A stretch of 64,000 nt of DNA from an uncultured Oligoflexia bacterium. Its GTDB lineage: Bacteria > Bdellovibrionota > Bacteriovoracia > Bacteriovoracales > Bacteriovoracaceae. Both the position numbers and the translations under genes were made by a program. Location of the stretch: NCBI GenBank assembly GCA_913058265.1, contig CAJXPQ010000005.1, positions 180,441-244,440 on the forward strand. The letters run 5' to 3'. The notes under the pieces are model-generated. The model was not told the origin of the DNA and searched no databases. It saw only the letters and a list, made by a program, of their open reading frames with translations. Positions 19,720 to 29,088 of the stretch are shown here, piece by piece; positions within the stretch are counted from its first letter, which is position 1, and each line of letters starts with the position of its first letter.

Positions 19720-22700
19720 ATGAATGTGATTAAGAATTTTTTATACATTCTACTTTTGTCAGTTATGGCATCTTGTAACTTTGATAGTGCAGAAGAAAGC
19801 GCATCGGGTGGTGGACTGTTTGTTAATCACAAAGAAATTCAAAATACATTTGCTCTAATACCTCCAACACCTCAAACTTATATTGAAGGTGATAACTTCG
19901 ATCTTACTATTCAGCACTCTGCCAATATTATTGTCACTGGTGTACCAAGATTAGAGTTAACAATTGGGGCCGCAACAGTTTACGCTGATTACCTTACAGG
20001 TTCTGGAACTGGAAATTTAACTTTTAGATACACCATCCTTGCTGGAGAAAATGATTCTGACGATGTTGATCTAAACTCTACGATTGATTTAAATGGTGGA
20101 ACACTTACATTCAACGATGATACTGGAGCTGTTAACGCTAACTTAAGTTTATTAATTCTTGATTTTCAAAACCAAAATGTAGATACAACTGCTCCAACTC
20201 TAACCTTAGTAACTCCCCCAATTCCTCAGACATACTATAAAGATCAACAGCTAAATTTTATTGCTGTTTTTGATGATCATGTAGTTGTTACTGGAAGTCC
20301 AAGACTGCAAATTGATATTGGTGGTGTAACAAAGTTTGCCAATTACGATGCAGGATCTGGATCTATTGGAATCTTTTTCAAATATATTGTGACAGGCACT
20401 GATGTTGATCTTAATGGTATTACGCTAAGTAGTTCGATACAATTAAATGGTGGTTCGATACAGGACTTAAATGGGAACAATGGGACTTTAAACTTTATCC
20501 CGTTACCTATGCCTACAACACTTGTTGATGGTGCTCTACCTTTTGTAACGGCGCTTGTCCCTCCTGCAAATAATGTCTACCTTGATACTGAGATTTTAAC
20601 TCTTGTGGTTCAATTTTCTGATGATGTTATTATAACTGGTGCCCCAAGAGTTGAGGCTGCCATTGGATTAAATACACGTTACTTTAATTATATATCGGGT
20701 TCAGGTACTGATGAAATTACCTTCAGATATATCGCGCAAGAATCTGATGATGATCTCGATGGAATTGCTTTAGCGTCATCGATAGATTTAAACGCAGGAA
20801 CTGTACAAAGCTTATCACTCGTAAATGCTGACCTTGATCTTTCCCCGCCAATTCTTCCAAATGTTAGGATTGATGCTGGAAATGCTCTTATAACAAACAT
20901 TGTTGTTCCCATCGATACAACTTATGTTCAAACTGATGAACTCTATTTCACTGCAACTTATGATCGTGTAGTGTCTATTACGGGAACTCCAAGACTTGAA
21001 ATAGCTCTAGCGAGCGGTACTGTTTACGCTGACTATATTTCTGGTAGTGATTCCGATGAAATTGTTTTCAGATATCAAGTTCAAAGTGGAGAACTCGACC
21101 TCGATGGACTAACAGTTCAAAACACAGTTGATTTAAACAACGGAACAATCATTGCCAACAATGGCCTGAACTCTAACCTAGATATTACAACTGTAGTCAC
21201 TGGTCTTACTACAACAGGATTAATAATTAATGCAAGTGGTGCTAGTGTCGCCAACGTAACTCCTCCAGCGGACAATAATTATCTGACGGGAACGAATCTT
21301 GATTTTGTAGTAACTTTTACGAAGAATGTAGATGTAATTGGAACACCTAGAATTCAAGTGGATGTTGGTGGATCAGCCAAATTTGCAAATTATATAAGTG
21401 GTACTGGTTCTTCTGTAATTACCTTTCGATATATTGCAGCTGCTCCAGATTCAGATATCGACGGTATTGAATTTTTCTCTAATAATATAGAACTCAATGG
21501 CGGTACAATTAATGACTCTGGGGCAACCCCTGCTGATCTAGATATGTCGTTATTTGTACCTAATATGGCAGGTGTAGAAGTCAATAAAGCAATAGTTAGT
21601 ATTTCAAGTATGATTCCGCCTGGGAATAGCACTTATACTCTCACTCAAGACATCGACTTTCTAGTAAACACTTCGGAAAATGTCGACGTAACAGGGACAC
21701 CAAGAATCTCAATTGACATTGGTGGCACGACTAAATTTGCAACTTATCAAACAGGTACGGGTACGAGTACTTTAATTTTTAGATATAATGTAGAGGCGGG
21801 ACTTACTGATATTGATGGTATAACAATAACGAGCCCCCTTGATTTAAATGGTGGAACAATTAAGAGTGTCACTCTGATAGATCTTGATTCAACATTTACA
21901 CCACCACTTATGGGGAGTGTTTTTGTAGACTCAATTGTTCCGCAAATTACATCAGTTACTCCTCCTGCCGATAACTCATACCTTGAGGCCCAAGACATAG
22001 ATTTTATTATTAATACTGATGAATCTATTTATGTAATAGGTGTTCCAAGAATTCAAATCGATATTGGTGGCATAACAAAATATGCGGATTACTTATCCGG
22101 TACGGGATCTACAGCTCTAACGTTCAGGTATACTGTTGAAGCCGGACTAAATGATAGTGACGGAATTTTTATTACAAGCCCAGTTGATTTAAATTCTGGA
22201 ACAATGAAAAACACTGGACTAGAAGATCTTAATATTAGTTTTTCTGCACCTGCGATGCCGGCCGTGCTTGTCGACTCTGTAGTTCCTCTTATTACTTCAG
22301 TGACACCTCCGGCAGATCAAATCTATCTAGAAACTGAAACTCTTACTTTTATTGTAAATACTAATGCGGTCATTGATATTGCACTTGGAACTCCAAGGAT
22401 TGCAATTGATATTGGCGGGACAACTAAATACGCTACTTATCAATCAGGTACCGGTACAACGGCTCTAACTTTTGAATATATAATAGAGGCAGGACTTAAT
22501 GATCTTGATGGAATACTTATTACCACTCCGATTGATGCAAATAGTGCAACTCTACAAGACTCAGCATTAAGTAATCTCGACCTTAACTTTACTGCACCTA
22601 TTTTACTAAGTGTTCAAGTAGATTCGTCTGTTCCAACGGTTGCTATTACAAACCCTGCAGACTCTAGTTTTATAAATACTTTAAATGACTCTGCAATCTT

Positions 22701-25470
22701 TACCGTTTCGGGGACTTGTTCTGAAGCGACAAAAACAGTTACCATTGAAGTTGATGCTGGCGCTGCTACAGGCCCTGTTAACTTTCTATGTGATGGAACG
22801 AACTTTACTGGAACTATTGATACCACAGGTCTCTCTGAGGCAGCTCATACACTTGTTGCAAAATTAACAGATGATGCTTTGAATGAAGGTATATCAACAA
22901 CTATTAATCTGACGAAGGATGTAACAGCGCCAACAATTACATCTGTTGTTGCCCCTGTTAATAATTGGTATATAGATTCTAACAATCTAGATTTTATAGT
23001 AAACCTTGATGAAGTCACAGGCTCCACAGGAACCAATCGAATTCAGATTGATATTGGTGGAGTCACTAAATATGCTGATATCCTCAGTGGCTCAGGGTCA
23101 ACAGCATTAACTTATAGATATACTATTACGACTCCAGATGAAGATACAAATGGAATAGGCTTTGCTTCAACTTCGATTGATCTCAATGCGGGAACACTTC
23201 TTGATATTGCCGGCAACTCTATCAACCTAAATTTAGACGCAACAATTGCTCTTCCCAACACATCATCTATATTTGTAGACGGTATTATTCCACTCGTTAC
23301 AATTACGTCTGCAGCTGCAATAAATGCTGCAAATGAAAACACATACACTGTGTCAGGAACTTGTTCTGAGGATGGGCGTTTCATAAATGTGGATATTGAT
23401 GGTATTGCTCTTGCCCCAATTTGTAGTGGTGGAGCATGGATTACGAACACAACAAATGTATCTGCCAGACCAGATAATCCAGTATTTCCAATCACAGCTG
23501 ACCACGATGATGCTGCTGGTAATGATGCCATACAAGCATCGCTTACAGTTGATAAAAACGCAACGACTCCTACGGTCTCGATAACTCTTGCGGAAAGTGT
23601 GACATCTGCAAATGTTACTGCCTATACAGTAAGCGGTTCTTGTACAGAGAGTGGAATTATTGTCGATGTGTACGTAGGTGCTTTAAATTTTCAACCAAAT
23701 TGTTCTGGTGGAACATGGACGACAGGTTTTATTGATGTAACATTAGTTCCAGACAATCCTTCAGTCTTAGTTACTGCCGATCATAGCTCAGCAACTCAGG
23801 CTACTACAAGTATCGATAAAGATTCAGTATCAGACACAGTCATTATCTCATCTGCCCCAAATATTAGTTTAGCTAACGAGACATCATATATTGTTTCAGG
23901 AACATGTTCTGTTAACGCCGTGATGGTAGATGTTTATATTGATACATTAAATTTTCAACCAAATTGTTCTGGAGGCTCTTGGTCGACGGGTACTGTTGAT
24001 GTTTCATCGATCATAGATGGAGCTGTTACAATAACAGCTGATCACAACTCTGCGACTCAAGCCACCACCACTGTTAATAAAAACACTGCAACTCCTACTG
24101 TTGCAGGATTATCAGCTCCAGTTACTCTAAGTACTACGATTGATCTTAACTGGAACCTTAATGATCCAGGTGGTTTTACCATAGATGACTTCGACATTAA
24201 CTATAGAGTTAAAGGCACACCTACATGGCTTGCTTTTGCTGACGGTGTAAGTTTACTCACAAGTGCTACCGTTACAGGACTTGTTGCGAGCACGACTTAT
24301 GAATTTAGAGTAAGAGTTCAATACGACACTACATTCTTCTCCGACTGGACTACAACTGTAGAGGGAGAAACAAAGCCAGATGATCCACTTTTTGACTCTC
24401 CTAATGCAGCAATGAATGTTGGTGGTGCAACCTCAACAAGTGTTGTCGCCTACTATGACGCTACAGCTGTCACTCTAAATGGAACTCCAATCGCTGGTTC
24501 GCCACTTAGTAAGGGACAAACTGCAATAATTGCGACTTCACAGTTTGATGTTATTGATGCAGATAAACCAATTTTCACCGCAGGAATTCTTGGCTCTGGG
24601 ACTGGTGGTAGTGGTGCAAATATGGTTTGGCTACCAACTTCATGGGCCGGAAAAAGCTTTAGCTTTAATGCCACAAGAAGCAATCCTCAAAATCTATTTG
24701 TCTTTGCAATTGAGGCGACAACAATACAAGTTAAGCAAGGCGCAACTGTTCTTGACTCAGCTACTATTGCCGCTGGAACTGGAACGACACTGAACTGGTC
24801 TGTCTATGGAAGTTACCAAGTTATTTCGACTGGAACAATACTTGCTCTTCACATGTCTGGTATTGGCACAACAAGACATGACCCTAAACCCGTTTTACCA
24901 GGCTTTACGGAAGTTATTGGCTTCCCATCTAATTCGATGAGACTTACTGCTGATTTAGATTCAACGAACTATAATTTGATTCACTCTAACTCTATTACAG
25001 CTGCCGGTAGTTTGAATAAAACTGATTCGATAACCGTAAGTCCGCAAGGATCTCCAGCATCACTTTACCAAGGAGACAGTTTACTCATCTCTGCTGATAG
25101 AAAGATATCAGGTGCAAGTTTTGCGGACAGTAACGGACTATGTGCAGCTCCGTTCTTACCGACAAATCTCATGAAAAAACGATATGTAATTAATGCCACT
25201 TCAAACTATATTGCATTTGCAAGCAAACAAGCTGGAGCCATAAGTGTTTACTCTCCAGCTCAAACAATCGGAGTTGACACTCCAGTTGCCACCCTTAACC
25301 TCTCACGTACTGGAGCTAATCCTAACGCTCCTTATAAGGCAAGATTTGGGACCTACACAGCAGGGCATAGATTTGTTTCAACTGTTCCTATGGCCGGCTG
25401 GTATCACCCAAGTGTTGAAGTAGGTTCAGCACCTTTTGATGAAACAATTATGTATGGTACAAATGAATAA
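19720..25470 (+). CDS. Large surface lipoprotein with nine type-A Ig-like repeats and FN3 domain
   Basis: 1916 residues. The signal ends in MASC (Cys19), followed by CNFDSAEESASGGGLF, the shared anchor. Eight type-A repeats of ~105 residues come next (core VTGTPRIxIDIGGTTKYA...DIDGI). An Ig-like domain with TVSGTCSE follows, then a ninth type-A repeat, then three related ~90-residue repeats (YTVSGTCSE...CSGGxW). A fibronectin type III domain follows (~1460-1555, TTYEFRVRV). The last ~350 residues are a separate domain, starting near AAMNVGGATSTSVVAYYDA, that I do not recognise with confidence; its style recalls IgGFc-binding-type repeats. GGAGAAG lies 13 nt upstream of ATG. Likely an outer-membrane, outward-facing stalked binding protein. 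Confidence 0.83.
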   Translation: MNVIKNFLYILLLSVMASCNFDSAEESASGGGLFVNHKEIQNTFALIPPTPQTYIEGDNFDLTIQHSANIIVTGVPRLELTIGAATVYADYLTGSGTGNLTFRYTILAGENDSDDVDLNSTIDLNGGTLTFNDDTGAVNANLSLLILDFQNQNVDTTAPTLTLVTPPIPQTYYKDQQLNFIAVFDDHVVVTGSPRLQIDIGGVTKFANYDAGSGSIGIFFKYIVTGTDVDLNGITLSSSIQLNGGSIQDLNGNNGTLNFIPLPMPTTLVDGALPFVTALVPPANNVYLDTEILTLVVQFSDDVIITGAPRVEAAIGLNTRYFNYISGSGTDEITFRYIAQESDDDLDGIALASSIDLNAGTVQSLSLVNADLDLSPPILPNVRIDAGNALITNIVVPIDTTYVQTDELYFTATYDRVVSITGTPRLEIALASGTVYADYISGSDSDEIVFRYQVQSGELDLDGLTVQNTVDLNNGTIIANNGLNSNLDITTVVTGLTTTGLIINASGASVANVTPPADNNYLTGTNLDFVVTFTKNVDVIGTPRIQVDVGGSAKFANYISGTGSSVITFRYIAAAPDSDIDGIEFFSNNIELNGGTINDSGATPADLDMSLFVPNMAGVEVNKAIVSISSMIPPGNSTYTLTQDIDFLVNTSENVDVTGTPRISIDIGGTTKFATYQTGTGTSTLIFRYNVEAGLTDIDGITITSPLDLNGGTIKSVTLIDLDSTFTPPLMGSVFVDSIVPQITSVTPPADNSYLEAQDIDFIINTDESIYVIGVPRIQIDIGGITKYADYLSGTGSTALTFRYTVEAGLNDSDGIFITSPVDLNSGTMKNTGLEDLNISFSAPAMPAVLVDSVVPLITSVTPPADQIYLETETLTFIVNTNAVIDIALGTPRIAIDIGGTTKYATYQSGTGTTALTFEYIIEAGLNDLDGILITTPIDANSATLQDSALSNLDLNFTAPILLSVQVDSSVPTVAITNPADSSFINTLNDSAIFTVSGTCSEATKTVTIEVDAGAATGPVNFLCDGTNFTGTIDTTGLSEAAHTLVAKLTDDALNEGISTTINLTKDVTAPTITSVVAPVNNWYIDSNNLDFIVNLDEVTGSTGTNRIQIDIGGVTKYADILSGSGSTALTYRYTITTPDEDTNGIGFASTSIDLNAGTLLDIAGNSINLNLDATIALPNTSSIFVDGIIPLVTITSAAAINAANENTYTVSGTCSEDGRFINVDIDGIALAPICSGGAWITNTTNVSARPDNPVFPITADHDDAAGNDAIQASLTVDKNATTPTVSITLAESVTSANVTAYTVSGSCTESGIIVDVYVGALNFQPNCSGGTWTTGFIDVTLVPDNPSVLVTADHSSATQATTSIDKDSVSDTVIISSAPNISLANETSYIVSGTCSVNAVMVDVYIDTLNFQPNCSGGSWSTGTVDVSSIIDGAVTITADHNSATQATTTVNKNTATPTVAGLSAPVTLSTTIDLNWNLNDPGGFTIDDFDINYRVKGTPTWLAFADGVSLLTSATVTGLVASTTYEFRVRVQYDTTFFSDWTTTVEGETKPDDPLFDSPNAAMNVGGATSTSVVAYYDATAVTLNGTPIAGSPLSKGQTAIIATSQFDVIDADKPIFTAGILGSGTGGSGANMVWLPTSWAGKSFSFNATRSNPQNLFVFAIEATTIQVKQGATVLDSATIAAGTGTTLNWSVYGSYQVISTGTILALHMSGIGTTRHDPKPVLPGFTEVIGFPSNSMRLTADLDSTNYNLIHSNSITAAGSLNKTDSITVSPQGSPASLYQGDSLLISADRKISGASFADSNGLCAAPFLPTNLMKKRYVINATSNYIAFASKQAGAISVYSPAQTIGVDTPVATLNLSRTGANPNAPYKARFGTYTAGHRFVSTVPMAGWYHPSVEVGSAPFDETIMYGTNE

Positions 25471-25477
25471 ATTAGCC

Positions 25478-25506
25478 TAGACCAAGCCCTATAGCTTAGA
25501 TATGCT
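25478..25506 (+). promoter_or_regulatory. Sigma70-like promoter, leaderless Cys-rich protein gene
   Basis: TAGACC (25478-25483), a 17-bp spacer and TATGCT (25501-25506) lie exactly 6 nt before the ATG at 25513. Each hexamer matches the consensus at 4 of 6 bases. No Shine-Dalgarno is present. Confidence 0.45.
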
Positions 25507-25512
25507 CTCACT

Positions 25513-26256
25513 ATGAAAGCAATATACGTAATACTCAGCCTCTTAATTATCAGTCAATCCTTTGCTAAAGTAACTCTTTCAGAAGCTGAAGAACTCAAGA
25601 AGCGACTAGATCTTTATGGGCTTACCACGATAAAAGAACCTATTCCTTTAGACTTTAAAATGGAATATGACACAAGTATTGTTCAAACCTTACAAAAACA
25701 AATAAAAGCAAGCTACACTCAAAAGCTGCAAAACAAGTTTGGAGCATGTGCCGATGGCGACTGCTTACAAAGTATTGATGATTACAAAAGTCTTGAATTA
25801 AGTGATAGAGAAGTTTGTCTCCCCTACACTCAATGTGGTTTTTACAGCTGTATGGAAAAAAAATATCAATGTAAGGATCAAGGAGTTGATTACTTTACTG
25901 ACTTGGCTTTTCCCACTTGTTCTGCTTATACAAAAAACATTAAAAAGAAATGGTTTACCCAAAAAGGATACGATTGGATTTATTCTGTCATGATTTGCTT
26001 ACAAAAAGGGTTAATCGACGAGTGTGAATATAATGAGAACTGTAAAAAAGAAACCGCAAAGAATACTTGTGAGTACATAACAGACTTCACGCTGAAGTTT
26101 CACCCAAGTTGTTATATCAACTCAGGTGTTGGAGTATGTTCTCTCCCTCTAAAGGATAAAATTAATATTTGGCGAACTGTTGGAAAGTACCTAACCGACA
26201 GAGAAAGACAAGAAGCATTCAAAGTTGTTCTAAGCTGTATCAAGTCTGGAAATTAA
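25513..26256 (+). CDS. Small Cys-rich exported protein, unknown function
   Basis: 247 residues. The signal peptide MKAIYVILSLLIISQSFA is clear. The mature part contains about 16 cysteines, in clusters such as CADGDC, CLPYTQCGFYSC and CEYNENC, so it probably folds with several disulfides in the periplasm or outside the cell. No family is recognised. It begins 42 nt after the third surface lipoprotein but has its own likely promoter, whose -10 box ends 6 nt before the ATG. Its position suggests a link to the surface-protein island, which is only inference. Confidence 0.7.
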   Translation: MKAIYVILSLLIISQSFAKVTLSEAEELKKRLDLYGLTTIKEPIPLDFKMEYDTSIVQTLQKQIKASYTQKLQNKFGACADGDCLQSIDDYKSLELSDREVCLPYTQCGFYSCMEKKYQCKDQGVDYFTDLAFPTCSAYTKNIKKKWFTQKGYDWIYSVMICLQKGLIDECEYNENCKKETAKNTCEYITDFTLKFHPSCYINSGVGVCSLPLKDKINIWRTVGKYLTDRERQEAFKVVLSCIKSGN

Positions 26257-26286
26257 GCTTTCATTACAAAAAACTGTCACAAAAAG

Positions 26287-26311
26287 AAAAAAAAACTCAT
26301 CCAAATATGAG
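26287..26311 (-). terminator. Rho-independent terminator after the trypsin-like protease gene
   Basis: On the minus strand CTCAT-ATTTGG-ATGAG is followed by a run of nine T. It lies 34 nt past the protease stop codon, between two convergent genes. The stem is short, so efficiency is uncertain. Confidence 0.6.
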
Positions 26312-26344
26312 CTATATGTTTTGTATAAATGAATTTTGATTTAA

Positions 26345-27211
26345 TTATATTGTTGGAATTCCAGTAACCTTAGTAATGAGAGTAACGTCTTCTCCTCGTC
26401 CCTCATCATTTGAAACATGATTAGAGATTCCACAAGTTCCAGTCTCAGGGTCTGCAACATAATCTTCGCCGCCTCGAACTAAAATGCCCTCAACTAATCC
26501 TGACTTAGCATTAAAAACTGCTGAGCCAGAGTTGCCACCATATGTATCTAAGTTTGCAACAAGGTACACGCTATTTATACTTCTAACTTTTGCTCCACCT
26601 GCAATCTTCGTTGGCAATCCAGAAGGATGTCCTATAACAACTAACTCATCTCCAATATTAGGCTTACCAGATGTTCTCATTTTTAATGGCTTTCTATCTA
26701 AAACTTTTCTATCAAGCTCTATAACGGCATAGTCAGTCTCTGTATCATCTAAAACGACATTCAGTACTTTTTTACAGCTATATACATTCGACTTATCAAC
26801 AACAACCTCTGCTTGATTCTCTCTGTCTGCTTTAAAATCAAAAACCCAAGAGAAATTACTACACGAGTCAGTCTTCTGAAAGCAATGACCTGCAGTTATA
26901 ATAATATTATCTGATACTAAAAAACCTGAGCAGTTCGCAACTGCTGGCTGAGAACTAAATCTTTCTTGCTGACAGATTCCATTTGTCTGTAAGTTTTCAC
27001 CCTTAAGAACCACTTGCTCTGCATTAAATTCTGTTAATTTGCTTTTATTAACCATCGCGGCCGTTGATTCAGCTAATCTTAAGTATAATGGGTGAATAAC
27101 ATTTCCAACATCATCTCTATTATCATCGCCATAAATGATAGTTGAAGATTGCTCGCTAGCAACACTCATCAATGAGGTTAAGCTTAACAGGATTGATAAT
27201 AATAGATTCAT
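26345..27211 (-). CDS. Exported trypsin-like serine protease (S1/V8-like)
   Basis: 288 residues. The signal peptide is MNLLLSILLSLTSLMSVAS. The catalytic triad is intact: His in ITAGHCF, Asp in DYAVIELD and Ser in YGGNSGSAVF, in the usual order and spacing. Several cysteines may form disulfides. The short motif GHPSGLP before the Ser region is typical of V8/glutamyl-endopeptidase-like enzymes. The frame opens 19 codons earlier, but the ATG at 27211 begins the signal peptide and is preceded by AGAAGGAAGAG. In a predatory bacterium such a protease may help digest prey or mature surface proteins; this is inference. It is followed by its own terminator. Confidence 0.85.
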   Translation of the reverse strand: MNLLLSILLSLTSLMSVASEQSSTIIYGDDNRDDVGNVIHPLYLRLAESTAAMVNKSKLTEFNAEQVVLKGENLQTNGICQQERFSSQPAVANCSGFLVSDNIIITAGHCFQKTDSCSNFSWVFDFKADRENQAEVVVDKSNVYSCKKVLNVVLDDTETDYAVIELDRKVLDRKPLKMRTSGKPNIGDELVVIGHPSGLPTKIAGGAKVRSINSVYLVANLDTYGGNSGSAVFNAKSGLVEGILVRGGEDYVADPETGTCGISNHVSNDEGRGEDVTLITKVTGIPTI

Positions 27212-27321
27212 TCTCTTCCTTCTTCTATTTTGAAGACACATAATTGCAAAACAGACCCAATCTATCAACTAACAGAATCTTACATCTGACATATATGACA
27301 ATTTTGTTTCAAGGGATTAAG

Positions 27322-27777
27322 CTAAGTGCTTAGAATTAGTTTATTTATCTTACAACAAAATTCCCGATCCACAGCGTCAAACTCATTTTTTCTAACACTA
27401 TCAATATCGAGAACTCCTAAAATGGCCCCATTTCTCTCCAAAGGGACTACAATTTCAGAGTTAGTTTCAGCTGAGCAAGCTATATGCCCGTCGAATTCAT
27501 GAACATCTACAACAATTAAAGCCTTACCACTCTTCCAGCTGCTACCACAAACTCCCTTTCCATATGGGATTCTCGTACAAGCAAGAGGACCCTGAAAAGG
27601 ACCTAGCATCAGTGAATTACTCTTTTCATCCACCAAGTAATAACCAACCCAATGGTGACCAAAGTGCTCTTTTAGAATCGCGCAAGTATTTGCAAGGTTT
27701 GCGACAAGGTTATCTTCCTCAGCAATGACAGATTTAATGATCGAATATACTAATTCATACTTCTTTGTTTTATTCAT
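27322..27777 (-). CDS. msrC: Free methionine-(R)-sulfoxide reductase (GAF domain)
   Basis: 151 residues, the whole being one GAF domain of the fRMsr family, which reduces free L-methionine-(R)-sulfoxide in the cytoplasm. The family hallmarks are visible: VGYYLVDE, LGPFQGPLACTRIPYGKGVCG with two of the conserved cysteines, and HIACSAETNSEIVVP with the third. Length is normal. The gene follows the terminator of the dehydrogenase gene by 9 bases, so it must have its own promoter. I see no Shine-Dalgarno and no convincing -10 box next to the ATG. Confidence 0.9.
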   Translation of the reverse strand: MNKTKKYELVYSIIKSVIAEEDNLVANLANTCAILKEHFGHHWVGYYLVDEKSNSLMLGPFQGPLACTRIPYGKGVCGSSWKSGKALIVVDVHEFDGHIACSAETNSEIVVPLERNGAILGVLDIDSVRKNEFDAVDREFCCKINKLILST

Positions 27778-27785
27778 TTAATACC

Positions 27786-27808
27786 AAAAAAAAACCCTCA
27801 TAAGAGGG
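27786..27808 (-). terminator. Rho-independent terminator of the dehydrogenase gene
   Basis: On the minus strand CCCTC-TTAT-GAGGG is followed by nine T. It begins 8 nt past the dehydrogenase stop codon and ends 9 nt before the msrC start. Strong, textbook form. Confidence 0.9.
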
Positions 27809-27815
27809 CCTATTA

Positions 27816-28940
27816 TTATAATTTATTATGTCTTGCCTTAGTACCAGGAAACCTATGGTCAGAGCCCCGACCAAGATAAGTAGTCTGAATCTTCTTCATT
27901 GAATCCAATCTCTCTTCGGCTAAAGCATCCGTCGCTTCATTTACTGGAATATTTCTCTCTTCAGACATATCAAAAATTCTTAAAGTCGTGTCATAGATAG
28001 TATCAATCATTCTTCTCGACTTATAATCATTCCAGCCCTCAAATTCTATTGATACATTCATTAATCCACCAGCGTTAATTAAATAATCTGGAGAATAAAG
28101 AATTCCTTTGTCCTTAAGAACTTGCCCGTGTCTATCTTCTGCAAGCTGATTATTGGCCGCACCATTAACAATCTGACACTTTAATTGCGGAATAGTCTCA
28201 TCATTAATTGTGGCACCAAGAGCACAAGGTGCATAAATATCCATTTCAGTTCCATAAAATTTCTCTGGAGCAATGTACTGAGCACTAGGAAATCTCTCTT
28301 TCATTCTTCCAATATTCTCTTCTGAAATATCTGTATAAAGTAGTTTTCCACCGGCATCGTGAACAAGTTGCGCCAATTCAATACCTACTGAACCAACACC
28401 TTGAATACCTACTGTTTTACTACTGATAGAATCTCTTGAGCCCCAAACTTTTGTGGCCGAAGCTTCCATTCCTCTAAAAACTCCAAGAGCTGTATATGGA
28501 GCTGGGTTACCAGAACCTCCGTTTGCCTTATCAATACCACAAACATAATTTGTTTCTGTGTAAACATGATCAATATCTTGAACTGAGATATTTACATCTT
28601 CTGCAGTAATGTATCTTCCGTTTAAAGATTCGATATATCGACCGTATGCTCTAAATAATGCTTCTGATTTATCTTCTTTTGGATTACCGATAATAACAGC
28701 TTTACCACCACCAAGATTAAGTCCTGATACTGCAGCTTTATAAGTCATACCTTTTGATAGTCTTAAAACATCCTCAACAGCTTCTTCTTCACTAGCATAA
28801 GGCCACATTCTAGTACCACCAAGAGCTGGACCTAAAGTAGTATCATGTATAGCGATAATGGCTTTTAAACCACATGAAGGCTCACTAAAAAAAATAACTT
28901 CCTCGTGTCCCATTTTATATAGTCTTTCAAAAGTAAGCAT
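27816..28940 (-). CDS. Leucine/branched-chain amino acid dehydrogenase-type enzyme
   Basis: 374 residues of the Glu/Leu/Phe/Val dehydrogenase family, catalysing NAD-dependent oxidative deamination of an amino acid to its 2-oxo acid. Seen: the substrate-binding GPALGGTRMWPY, GLNLGGGKAVIIG, the catalytic-lysine region KGMTYKAAVSG, the nucleotide-binding GIQGVGSVG and the C-terminal DYLINAGGLMNV. Length and motifs fit leucine dehydrogenase best, but Val or Phe enzymes cannot be excluded. The frame extends nine codons upstream; ATG 28940 is preferred because AAGGAGAA precedes it at good spacing. It is monocistronic with its own terminator. Likely role: use of amino acids as carbon and energy source. 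Confidence 0.88.
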   Translation of the reverse strand: MLTFERLYKMGHEEVIFFSEPSCGLKAIIAIHDTTLGPALGGTRMWPYASEEEAVEDVLRLSKGMTYKAAVSGLNLGGGKAVIIGNPKEDKSEALFRAYGRYIESLNGRYITAEDVNISVQDIDHVYTETNYVCGIDKANGGSGNPAPYTALGVFRGMEASATKVWGSRDSISSKTVGIQGVGSVGIELAQLVHDAGGKLLYTDISEENIGRMKERFPSAQYIAPEKFYGTEMDIYAPCALGATINDETIPQLKCQIVNGAANNQLAEDRHGQVLKDKGILYSPDYLINAGGLMNVSIEFEGWNDYKSRRMIDTIYDTTLRIFDMSEERNIPVNEATDALAEERLDSMKKIQTTYLGRGSDHRFPGTKARHNKL

Positions 28941-29088
28941 GAAGGTTCTCCTTGAACATTTAAACAATAAAAATACAATTAATTCCTGTATTTATATAGT
29001 CTTACAACTATGAAAATAACATGCACAGCGTGTCATCAAAAGGGGGGGGAATGTTTGTAGTTTTAGGCAGTTAGAATGCTATTTTTGA

